Shown one piece after another: positions 33,326 through 40,185 of a stretch of 56,681 nt of DNA. Origin of the DNA: Streptomyces typhae (GTDB lineage: Bacteria; Actinomycetota; Actinomycetes; Streptomycetales; Streptomycetaceae); contig NZ_WPNZ01000040.1 of NCBI RefSeq assembly GCF_009755605.1, positions 1 through 56,681 of the forward strand. The letters are read 5' to 3'. Position numbers and translations under genes: made by a program. The notes under the pieces were generated by a model. It saw only the letters and a program-made list of their open reading frames with translations, did not search any database and was not told where the DNA came from. Numbering within the stretch: position 1 is the stretch's first letter; each line of letters opens with the position of its first letter.

Positions 33326-35554
33326 TCAGGCGACGTCGAACCGGTCCAGGTCCATGACCTTGCTCCACGCCGCGGCGAAGTCCTGCACGAACTTCTCCTG
33401 CGCGTCGTCACTCGCGTACACCTCGGCGAGCGCCCGCAGTTCGGAGTTCGAGCCGAAGACGAGGTCGGCACGGGTGCCGGTCCACTTCACCGTGCCGTCG
33501 GCGCCGCGGCCCTCGAACTCGTCCTGGGCATCGGACGTCGACTTCCACGTCGTGTCCAGGTCGAGCAGGTTGACGAAGAAGTCGTTCGTCAGGGTGCCCG
33601 GCCGGTCGGTGAGGACACCGTGCTTCGACTGGCCGTGGTTGGCGCCGAGCACGCGCAGCCCTCCGACCAGGACGGTGGTCTCGGGCGCGCTCAGGGTCAG
33701 CAGGTTCGCCTTGTCGATCAGCAGGAACTCGGCGGGCAGCCGGTTGCCCTTGCCGACGAAGTTGCGGAAGCCGTCGGAGGAGGGCTCGATCGCGGCGAAG
33801 GACTCGACGTCGGTCTGCTCCTGCTCGGCGTCGACCCGGCCGGGGGTGAAGGCCACCTGGATGTCGTGCCCCGCGTCCTTGGCGGCCTTCTCCACGGCCG
33901 CGCCGCCCGCGAGGACGATGAGGTCGGCGAGGGAGACCTGCCTGCCGCCCGCGGCGTCGAACGACTCCTTGATGCCTTCCAGGGTGCTCAGCACCTGCGC
34001 AAGACCGTCCGGGTTGTTGACCTCCCAGTTGCGCTGCGGCTCCAGGCGGATACGGGCGCCGTTGGCGCCGCCGCGCTTGTCGCTGCCGCGGAAGGAGGAG
34101 GCCGCGGCCCAGGCCGTGGAGACCAGTTGGGAGACGGTGAGGCCGGAGCGGAGCACCTGGTCCTTGAGGGCGGCGATGTCCGCGGCGTCGACGACCTCAC
34201 CGGTGCGCTCCGGGAGCGGGTCCTGCCACAGCAGCACCTCGGAGGGGACCTCCGGGCCGAGGTAGCGGACGACCGGGCCCATGTCGCGGTGCGTCAGCTT
34301 GTACCAGGCGCGGGCGAAGGCGTCCGCGAACTCCTGCGGGTTCTGGTAGAAGCGGCGCGAGATCGGCTCGTAGACCGGGTCGTAGCGCAGTGACAGGTCG
34401 GTGGTCAGCATCGTCGGGCGGTGCTTCTTCGACGCGTCGTGCGCGTCGGGGATGATCTCCGGGGCGTTCTTCGCCACCCACTGGTTGGCGCCCGCAGGGC
34501 TCTGCGTGAGCTCGTACTCGTACTCGAAGAGGTTCTTGAAGAACCCGTTGCCCCACTGGGTGGGCGTGGTGGTCCAGGTGACCTCGAGACCACTGGTGAT
34601 CGTGTCGGCGCCCTTGCCGGTGCCGTACGTGTTGTGCCAGCCGAGGCCCATCTGCTCCAGGGACGCGGCCTCGGGGTCCGGGCCGACGTTGTCCGCGGGG
34701 CCCGCGCCGTGGGTCTTGCCGAAGGTGTGGCCACCGGCGATGAGGGCGACGGTCTCCTCGTCGTTCATCGCCATGCGGCGGAACGTCTCACGGATGTCGC
34801 GGGCCGCGGCGATCGGGTCCGGATTGCCGTTGGGACCCTCGGGGTTGACGTAGATGAGGCCCATCTGGACGGCGCCGAGGGGATTCTCGAGATCGCGGTC
34901 GCCGGTGTAGCGCTTGTCGTCGAGCCAGTTGGTCTCGGGGCCCCAGTAGACGTCCTCCTCCGGCTCCCACACGTCCTCGCGGCCACCGGCGAAGCCGAAG
35001 GTCTCGAAGCCCATGCTCTCCAGGGCCACGTTGCCGGTGAGGATCAGCAGGTCGGCCCAGGAGATGCTCTGGCCGTACTTCTTCTTGACCGGCCACAGGA
35101 GCCTGCGGGCCTTGTCGAGGCTCACGTTGTCCGGCCAGCTGTTGAGCGGCGCGAAGCGCTGCTGGCCGGCACCGGCGCCGCCGCGGCCGTCGCTGATGCG
35201 GTACGTGCCCGCGCTGTGCCAGGCCATACGGATCATGAGCGGGCCGTAGTGGCCGAAGTCGGCCGGCCACCAGTCCTGCGAGGTGGTCAGGACCTCGGCG
35301 ATGTCCCGTTTCACCGCCGCCAGGTCCAGGGTTTCGAACGCCGCGGCGTAGTCGAACTCCTCGCCCAGCGGGTTGCCCACGGCGGGGTTCTTGGCAAGGA
35401 TCTTCAGGTTCAGGCGTTCCGGCCACCACTGGCGGTTTCCGCCGCCCTGCGTCGGGTGTGCGGCACGGCCGTGGGCGACCGGGCAGCCGCCCGTGCCCTC
35501 CGACGTCTCCTCGAACTTCGGGTCGGTGACGATTGCGTCCGGGTTCTCAGCCAT
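33326..35554 (-). CDS. katG: catalase-peroxidase KatG
   Basis: A 742-residue bifunctional heme enzyme that removes hydrogen peroxide. The active-site stretch RMAWHSAGTYR supplies distal Arg, Trp and His. GLIYVNPEGPNGNPDP gives the Tyr and RRMAMNDEETVALIAGGHTF the Met of the Met-Tyr-Trp adduct, and the His in AGGHTFGKTHG is the proximal heme ligand. The C-terminal half is the usual duplicated, heme-free domain. ATG 35554 has AAAGG six bases upstream. It is divergent from furA, with a strong promoter in the 184-bp gap. Confidence 0.97.
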   Translation of the reverse strand: MAENPDAIVTDPKFEETSEGTGGCPVAHGRAAHPTQGGGNRQWWPERLNLKILAKNPAVGNPLGEEFDYAAAFETLDLAAVKRDIAEVLTTSQDWWPADFGHYGPLMIRMAWHSAGTYRISDGRGGAGAGQQRFAPLNSWPDNVSLDKARRLLWPVKKKYGQSISWADLLILTGNVALESMGFETFGFAGGREDVWEPEEDVYWGPETNWLDDKRYTGDRDLENPLGAVQMGLIYVNPEGPNGNPDPIAAARDIRETFRRMAMNDEETVALIAGGHTFGKTHGAGPADNVGPDPEAASLEQMGLGWHNTYGTGKGADTITSGLEVTWTTTPTQWGNGFFKNLFEYEYELTQSPAGANQWVAKNAPEIIPDAHDASKKHRPTMLTTDLSLRYDPVYEPISRRFYQNPQEFADAFARAWYKLTHRDMGPVVRYLGPEVPSEVLLWQDPLPERTGEVVDAADIAALKDQVLRSGLTVSQLVSTAWAAASSFRGSDKRGGANGARIRLEPQRNWEVNNPDGLAQVLSTLEGIKESFDAAGGRQVSLADLIVLAGGAAVEKAAKDAGHDIQVAFTPGRVDAEQEQTDVESFAAIEPSSDGFRNFVGKGNRLPAEFLLIDKANLLTLSAPETTVLVGGLRVLGANHGQSKHGVLTDRPGTLTNDFFVNLLDLDTTWKSTSDAQDEFEGRGADGTVKWTGTRADLVFGSNSELRALAEVYASDDAQEKFVQDFAAAWSKVMDLDRFDVA

Positions 35555-35622
35555 GGGAAACCTTTCGAACTGGTGACGGCCGACGCCGACCTGTCCATCC
35601 CTCGGTCATTGTCGGGGAACCG

Positions 35623-35650
35623 ATCCTACGATGGACAGAGTCCAGGTCAA
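35623..35650 (-). promoter_or_regulatory. katG promoter with an operator-like dyad in the spacer
   Basis: On the minus strand TTGACC (-35, 35645-35650) and TAGGAT (-10, 35623-35628) are separated by 16 bases, close to the vegetative streptomycete consensus. The spacer holds TGGAC-AGA-GTCCA (35632-35644), a perfect 5-bp inverted repeat where a repressor such as the divergent FurA could block RNA polymerase. This predicts a leader of about 60 bases before the katG ATG. Confidence 0.65.
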
Positions 35651-35738
35651 GAAGCTCAACTGGTCGATATGGAATCGGAGTTCGTACAGCTACCGGTAAC
35701 CTTGGCGTAGTCAACCGAGCCTGAATGGGTGAACCGAC

Positions 35739-36149
35739 ATGAGTGACCTGCTGGAGCGGCTGCGGGGACGCGGCTGGCGCGTGACCTCGCAGCGGCGCGT
35801 CGTCGCGGAGGTCCTCGACGGCGACCACGTGCACCTCACCGCCGAGGAAGTGCACGCGCGTGCCGCGGAGAGACTGCCCGAGATCTCCCGGGCGACCGTC
35901 TACAACACGCTGGGGGAGATGGTCTCCCTCGGCGAGGTCATGGAAGTCTCCACCGACGGCCGCGCCAAACGCTACGACCCCAACGCCCACCACCCGCACC
36001 AGCACTTGGTGTGCTCCGCCTGCGGAATCATCCGGGACGTCCACCCGAGCGGCGACCCCCTGGCGAACCTCCCCCAGGAGGAGCGGTTCGGCTTCACGGT
36101 GTCCCAGGTCGAGGTCACCTACCGCGGGGTGTGCGCGGCCTGCGCCTGA
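35739..36149 (+). CDS. furA: Fur family transcriptional regulator (FurA/CatR type)
   Basis: A 136-residue metalloregulator. The N-terminal winged helix includes GWRVTSQRRVVAEVL and the recognition helix ISRATVYNTLGEMVSLGEV. The C-terminal dimer domain has the metal-binding HHPHQHLVC and the structural zinc pairs CSACG and CAAC. FurA/CatR proteins repress katG-type genes and are inactivated by peroxide. The divergent position next to katG supports this. No clear ribosome binding site precedes ATG 35739. Confidence 0.92.
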   Translation: MSDLLERLRGRGWRVTSQRRVVAEVLDGDHVHLTAEEVHARAAERLPEISRATVYNTLGEMVSLGEVMEVSTDGRAKRYDPNAHHPHQHLVCSACGIIRDVHPSGDPLANLPQEERFGFTVSQVEVTYRGVCAACA

Positions 36150-36216
36150 CCGTCCGGCCGGTTGACGGAGGTGACCGGGGGCGTGCCGCCGCACAACGCC
36201 CACCGCGGCAGGCCGA

Positions 36217-36243
36217 GGGGGCGGCCGGAAGTCCGGCCGCCCC
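36217..36243. terminator. bidirectional hairpin terminator
   Basis: GGGGCGGCCGG and CCGGCCGCCCC pair perfectly (11 bp) around AAGT, between the converging furA and fasciclin genes. Confidence 0.82.
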
Positions 36244-36261
36244 TGAACGCACCACCCGCGG

Positions 36262-36927
36262 TCAGCTCTTGGGCATCAGGACCGTGTCGATGATGTAGAC
36301 GTTGGCGTTGGCGGTCTTGACGTTGCCGCAGACCACCTTCGCGCTGTCGTTGACCTTGTAGTCCTCGCCGGAGCCCGCGGTCATGAGCTTCGACTTCTCC
36401 AGGGTCGCCCAGGAGCCCTTCTCCAGGTCCTTCGGCGTCAGCTTCTGACCCACCACGTGATACGTGAGGATCTTCGTGAGCTGGGCCTTGTCGTTGAGGA
36501 CCTTGTCCAGGTCGGCCTTCGGGATCTTGGCGAAGGCGTCGTTGGTGGGCGCGAACACGGTGATGTTCTCGGCGTTGTTGAGAGTGTCGACCAGGCCCGC
36601 CTTCTTGACGGCGGTGACGAGCGTGGAGAGCGCCGGGTTGTTCGACGCGGCGGTGGCGACGGGGTCCTTCGCCATGCCGTCGAAGCTGCCCTTGCCGTCC
36701 TTGGGCACGGAGGAACAGGCCGGGCCGAAGGGCTCGTCCATGCCCGCCATGTCGTCGGCGGGGGTCTCCTCGGCGCTCGTCCCGGCGTCCGTCGACTTCT
36801 CGGACGCGGACGCGGACTTGTCCTTGCTGTCGCCGTCGTCGGAGCAGGCCGTCAGCGTCAGGGGCAGGGCGACGACCGCTGCGGCGGCGATGACGGTACG
36901 ACGGAGGCGAAGGGTCTGCGTGTTCAT
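36262..36927 (-). CDS. fasciclin-domain lipoprotein (MPT70/MPT83-like)
   Basis: A 221-residue cell-surface lipoprotein. The signal peptide ends in the lipobox LTLTACS (Cys near residue 28), followed by a Ser/Asp/Lys-rich linker. The FAS1 domain spans about 80-220, with ITVFAPTNDAFAKIP (H1) and LTYHVVGQKLTPKDL (YH motif). AAGGAG is six bases upstream of ATG 36927. The gene begins 56 bases after the molybdoenzyme stop and probably shares its transcript. Related mycobacterial proteins MPT70 and MPT83 belong to the SigK regulon, matching the SigK-like sigma factor encoded just upstream. Confidence 0.92.
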   Translation of the reverse strand: MNTQTLRLRRTVIAAAAVVALPLTLTACSDDGDSKDKSASASEKSTDAGTSAEETPADDMAGMDEPFGPACSSVPKDGKGSFDGMAKDPVATAASNNPALSTLVTAVKKAGLVDTLNNAENITVFAPTNDAFAKIPKADLDKVLNDKAQLTKILTYHVVGQKLTPKDLEKGSWATLEKSKLMTAGSGEDYKVNDSAKVVCGNVKTANANVYIIDTVLMPKS

Positions 36928-36983
36928 GGTCTTCTCCTTGTGGAGCGGGGGGGTTCTTACGGATCGGGGGCAAGGGGTGCGAG

Positions 36984-38627
36984 TCAGGTCACGGTGACCA
37001 CCACCGAATGGCGGCCGCTGGCGCCGTCGGGAACGGTCCGGGTCCGTCGCGCGGTCTGGGTCCGGCCCGTGCGGTCGGTGGCGCGGACGGTGAGGGTGTG
37101 GTCGCCCGGGGTCGCGCGCCAGCGGTAGGACCACTGCCGCCAGGTGTCCCGGGTGTCCTCGGCGGCGAGTTCGGCCCGCTGCCAGGGCCCGTCGTCCACC
37201 CGCAGCTCGACCTTGTCGATGCCGCGGTGCTGGGCCCAGGCGACCCCGGCGACCGTCACCGTGCCCGCGCGGGGCCGCGCGAAGGGCTTGGGCGTGTCGA
37301 TGCGGGACTGGGTCTTGACGGGTGCCTCGCGGGCCCAGTCCCGCCGCACCCAGTACGGGTCGTAGGCGTCGAACGTGGTCAGCTCGATGTCCTCGATCCA
37401 CTTGCAGGCGGACACGTAGCCGTACAGGCCCGGGACGACCATGCGGACCGGGAAGCCGTGGGCGAACGGCAGCGGTTCGCCGTTCATGCCGAGGGCGAGC
37501 AGCGCGTCGCGGCCGTCCATGACGTCGTCCACGGGGGTGCCGATGGTCATGCCGTCCACGGACCGGGCCACCAGCTGGTCCGCCGGGCCGCCGCGTGCCG
37601 GTGGCTCGACGCCGCACTCGGCGAGCAGCTCGGCCAGCGGCACCCCGAGCCAGCGGGCGTTGCCCGCGTACGGCCCGCCCACCTCGTTGGACACGCAGGT
37701 CAACGTGATGTCCCGCTCGACGAGCCGGCGCCGCAGCAGATCGTCGAAGGAGACCGTCACGGGTCGCCGGACGCCCTTGCCGTGGATGGTCAGACGCCAG
37801 GTGCCGGCGTCGACCTTCGGCACCACGAGCGCGGTGTCGACGCGGTAGAAGTCCTCGTTGGGGGTGACGAACGCACTGATCCCGGGGACCTGGAGGCGGG
37901 CTCCCGCGGGCACCGGCGCCGCCGCCGATGCCGGTGCGGGCAGCCTGATCCGCCGCCGGGAGGCCACGGCGTCCTGGCCCCGCGCGGCGTTCAGGGTCCT
38001 GCCGAGGACCCCGGCACCGGCGGAGGCCGCGGCCACCGCGCTCGTCACCACGACGAACCGGCGCCGGTCCCACACCCCGGGAGCGGCTTCGGCGACCTGG
38101 TCGGGGCCGGGCGGCACCGGCCGGACGGCGCAGCCCGCGAGGACGTACAGGAGCACCGCGCCCGCGGCGGCCCCCGCGACGGACGGCAGCGCGTCGCCGA
38201 AGCCGGTCGAGTCCGGCCTGCCCAGGGCGGCCCACGCCCCGACGACCCCGAAGAGCAGCACGCCCGCCGCCCCGGCGACACGGTGCCGCACGGCCAGGAC
38301 GCCGAGTGCCATGGCGAAGAGGGCGAGGACGGCGAGGATGCCCCACTGGAGGACGAGTTTGTCGGCGGTGCCGAACTCGCGGATGGCCCAGTCCTTCACC
38401 GCGGGCGGCGTCCGGTCGATCGCGGCGCCGCCCACCGCCACCACCGGTCCTGCCTCGGGCCGCACCGCCGCCGAGACCAGCTCGGCGGCGGCCAGTGCGG
38501 CGAACCCGGCGACCGCTCCGCTGACACCGCCGGCCAGGACGGCCCGCAGGGCGCCGCCCCGTACGGCGCGGCCCGCGCCGACCTCGGCGCTGCCGCCCTT
38601 CGCTGTGCTGTCCTTTGCTGTCCTCAC
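36984..38627 (-). CDS. membrane-anchored molybdopterin-dependent oxidoreductase (sulfite oxidase/YedY fold)
   Basis: A 547-residue protein. The N-terminal ~210 residues contain about five hydrophobic segments. The molybdopterin domain follows, with NEDFYRVDTALVVP and the Mo-ligand Cys311 in ITLTCVSNEVGGPYAGNARW, then PVRMVVPGLYGYVSACKWIE. The final ~110 residues are the Mo-co dimerisation/Ig-like domain. The catalytic part is expected outside the membrane. Start GTG 38627 has no ribosome binding site but lies seven bases after the -10 of a probable SigK-type promoter, so the mRNA may be leaderless. A role in oxidising or reducing sulfur groups outside the cell is likely, with the fasciclin protein as partner in the same operon. 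Confidence 0.9.
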   Translation of the reverse strand: MRTAKDSTAKGGSAEVGAGRAVRGGALRAVLAGGVSGAVAGFAALAAAELVSAAVRPEAGPVVAVGGAAIDRTPPAVKDWAIREFGTADKLVLQWGILAVLALFAMALGVLAVRHRVAGAAGVLLFGVVGAWAALGRPDSTGFGDALPSVAGAAAGAVLLYVLAGCAVRPVPPGPDQVAEAAPGVWDRRRFVVVTSAVAAASAGAGVLGRTLNAARGQDAVASRRRIRLPAPASAAAPVPAGARLQVPGISAFVTPNEDFYRVDTALVVPKVDAGTWRLTIHGKGVRRPVTVSFDDLLRRRLVERDITLTCVSNEVGGPYAGNARWLGVPLAELLAECGVEPPARGGPADQLVARSVDGMTIGTPVDDVMDGRDALLALGMNGEPLPFAHGFPVRMVVPGLYGYVSACKWIEDIELTTFDAYDPYWVRRDWAREAPVKTQSRIDTPKPFARPRAGTVTVAGVAWAQHRGIDKVELRVDDGPWQRAELAAEDTRDTWRQWSYRWRATPGDHTLTVRATDRTGRTQTARRTRTVPDGASGRHSVVVTVT

Positions 38628-38634
38628 ACGAGGA

Positions 38635-38661
38635 ATACGGAGCCGGAGGCTCAGCGGATTG
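38635..38661 (-). promoter_or_regulatory. probable SigK-type promoter of the molybdoenzyme-fasciclin operon
   Basis: On the minus strand CAATCC (38656-38661, preceded by GAC) and CCGTAT (38635-38640) are 15 bases apart. The same -35 (GACCAATCC), spacing and a matching CGGCT just before the -10 occur upstream of the sigma gene at 40097-40123. It resembles the published mycobacterial SigK pattern CCATCC...CCGAAT. Confidence 0.6.
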
Positions 38662-38716
38662 GTCGATTCCTCTACGAGTCGCTACGAGTCGACGGAACCG
38701 CCCCCGCCGGGCCGGA

Positions 38717-39475
38717 TCAGGCCGGGAAGTCGAGGAGCGCCACCGGCTTCGTCGTCGGCTCGGGCGAGCCGCCCGCGGGTTCCACCGTGACGCCCATGCC
38801 GGTGGCCTCGCCGACACGGCCCTTCATCACGAGGGCCGAGGTGGTGCGTCCAGGGTCCATCAGGCCCGCGGAACGCATGGTCCCCTTGTCGTTGAACCAC
38901 AGCTGGTAGACCTTGCCGCGGGGCGGCTCCGCCATGCCGGTCGCGAGGAACGCGGCCCGGTCGCGCCCTTCGGACACCACGACCGTCGCGCGGGCCCCAC
39001 CGGCGAGATTCGCCGTACGGGTCCGGGCGTCCGGGGCGGCGAGCAGCGACGCCAACTCCTCCGTCCGCTGCTGCACCTCGCGTGCCTGATCCCGCGCGTC
39101 GCCGGCCTCGCGGTGCTGCCAGACGGCGGTGGCGCCGAACGCGGTGGCCGCCGCGAGGCAGGCGGCCAGTGCCCACCGGGACGCGCGGCGCAGCGGAGCG
39201 CGGGGGACGGTGCCGCCCGGCGGTCCGGGTTCGGTGCGCGGCGCCTCCTGGCGGACCGTGGCGATGCTCCGCAGCACCTGCTCCTTCAGGGCGGGCCGGG
39301 GCACGACCGCCGCCGCGAGGCCGAGACGGGCCGCGGTGGCCGACAGCTCCCGTACCTCCTGGGCGCAGGCCGGGCACTGGCCGATGTGCTCCTCGAACTG
39401 GGCGCGCTCCGTGTCGTCGAGGGAGTCGGTGGCGTACGCGCCGGTGAGGGTGTGCAGATCCGCACGGTTCGTCAT
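38717..39475 (-). CDS. anti-sigma factor, RskA type
   Basis: A 252-residue single-pass membrane protein. The cytoplasmic anti-sigma domain has the zinc-finger-like motif HIGQCPAC (H-x3-C-x2-C). One transmembrane helix (WALAACLAAATAFGATAVW, about 103-121) is followed by an extracytoplasmic RskA domain with KVYQLWFNDKGTMRSAGLM. Start ATG 39475 overlaps the sigma gene stop by four bases (ATGA), so the two are made together. It should hold the SigK-like factor inactive until an external, probably redox, signal triggers its release. Confidence 0.93.
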   Translation of the reverse strand: MTNRADLHTLTGAYATDSLDDTERAQFEEHIGQCPACAQEVRELSATAARLGLAAAVVPRPALKEQVLRSIATVRQEAPRTEPGPPGGTVPRAPLRRASRWALAACLAAATAFGATAVWQHREAGDARDQAREVQQRTEELASLLAAPDARTRTANLAGGARATVVVSEGRDRAAFLATGMAEPPRGKVYQLWFNDKGTMRSAGLMDPGRTTSALVMKGRVGEATGMGVTVEPAGGSPEPTTKPVALLDFPA

Positions 39476-40056
39476 GCGCTCACTCCCATGCAGTCGCGCA
39501 GCCGGATGAGTCCGTCGCGCAGGCGGGTCTTGACCGTGCCGAGCGGCAGGGCGAGCAGCTCGGCAACCTGTCGATGGGTCAGCCCGCGGTAGTAGGCGAG
39601 CGTCACCGACTGCCGCTGCGTCTCCGTGAGCCCGCGCAGGCACCGGCGCACCTGCTCGCGCTCGAAGCGGGCCTCGACCTGCTCGCTGACCTCGTCGAAC
39701 TCGGGTGTCTGCGCGAGCAGGGCGGCCTTGTGATCCCGCTCGGCGGCGGCCTCCACCGAGCGGACCCGGTCGACGGCGCGCCGGTGCGCCAGGGTGAGCA
39801 CCCAGTTCATGGCAGTACCACGATTTTTACGATAGCGCGGCGCCGTGCGCCACACCTCGACCAGGACCTCCTGCGTGACCTCCTCGGACTGGGCGTGGTC
39901 GCGAAGGACCCGGCGTACGACACCGAGGACGGGGCCCGCCACGACGTCGTAGACGGACGCGAACGCCTTCTGGTCGCCGCGCGCCACCCGGGCGATCAGC
40001 TCTTGGAGATCGGGCCCGGGCGTCGTCCGGGAACCGATGTGTACTACTTCTTTCAA
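39472..40056 (-). CDS. sigK: ECF RNA polymerase sigma factor, SigK-like
   Basis: About 194 residues, with region 2 (FASVYDVVAGPVLGVVRRVL, then SEEVTQEVLVEVWRTAPRY and GTAMNWVLTLAHRRAVDRVR) and region 4 (LTETQRQSVTLAYYRGLTHR, then EVAELL-like QVAELLALPLGTVKTRLRDG). The coupled RskA-type anti-sigma gene identifies the SigK group. The frame is open to ATG 40098, but that ATG lies inside the likely -10 element and has no ribosome binding site. TTG 40056, with GAAGGG eight bases upstream, is therefore preferred; 40098 remains the alternative. It is predicted to direct its own operon and the molybdoenzyme-fasciclin operon. Confidence 0.88.
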   Translation of the reverse strand: MKEVVHIGSRTTPGPDLQELIARVARGDQKAFASVYDVVAGPVLGVVRRVLRDHAQSEEVTQEVLVEVWRTAPRYRKNRGTAMNWVLTLAHRRAVDRVRSVEAAAERDHKAALLAQTPEFDEVSEQVEARFEREQVRRCLRGLTETQRQSVTLAYYRGLTHRQVAELLALPLGTVKTRLRDGLIRLRDCMGVSA

Positions 40057-40096
40057 CGTGGTGGCCCTTCGGGGCAGCGTTCCAGATACACCCTTC

Positions 40097-40123
40097 ATCC
40101 GTAGCCGTAGCGGCCGGGGATTG
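40097..40123 (-). promoter_or_regulatory. probable autoregulated SigK-type promoter of the sigma/anti-sigma operon
   Basis: On the minus strand CAATCC (40118-40123, within GACCAATCC) and ACGGAT (40097-40102) are 15 bases apart. Aligned with 38635-38661, the two sites share the nine-base -35 block, the spacing and the five bases next to the -10. Confidence 0.6.
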
Positions 40124-40142
40124 GTCCGGTCCGAAAAGGATT

Positions 40143-40172
40143 ACGGAGAACCACGGAGAACCACTGAGAACC
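40143..40172. repeat. 10-bp tandem repeat, three copies
   Basis: ACGGAGAACC, ACGGAGAACC and ACTGAGAACC follow directly, between the aldehyde dehydrogenase stop and the sigma-gene promoter. Confidence 0.7.
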
Positions 40173-40185
40173 AGGGGACGGGACG

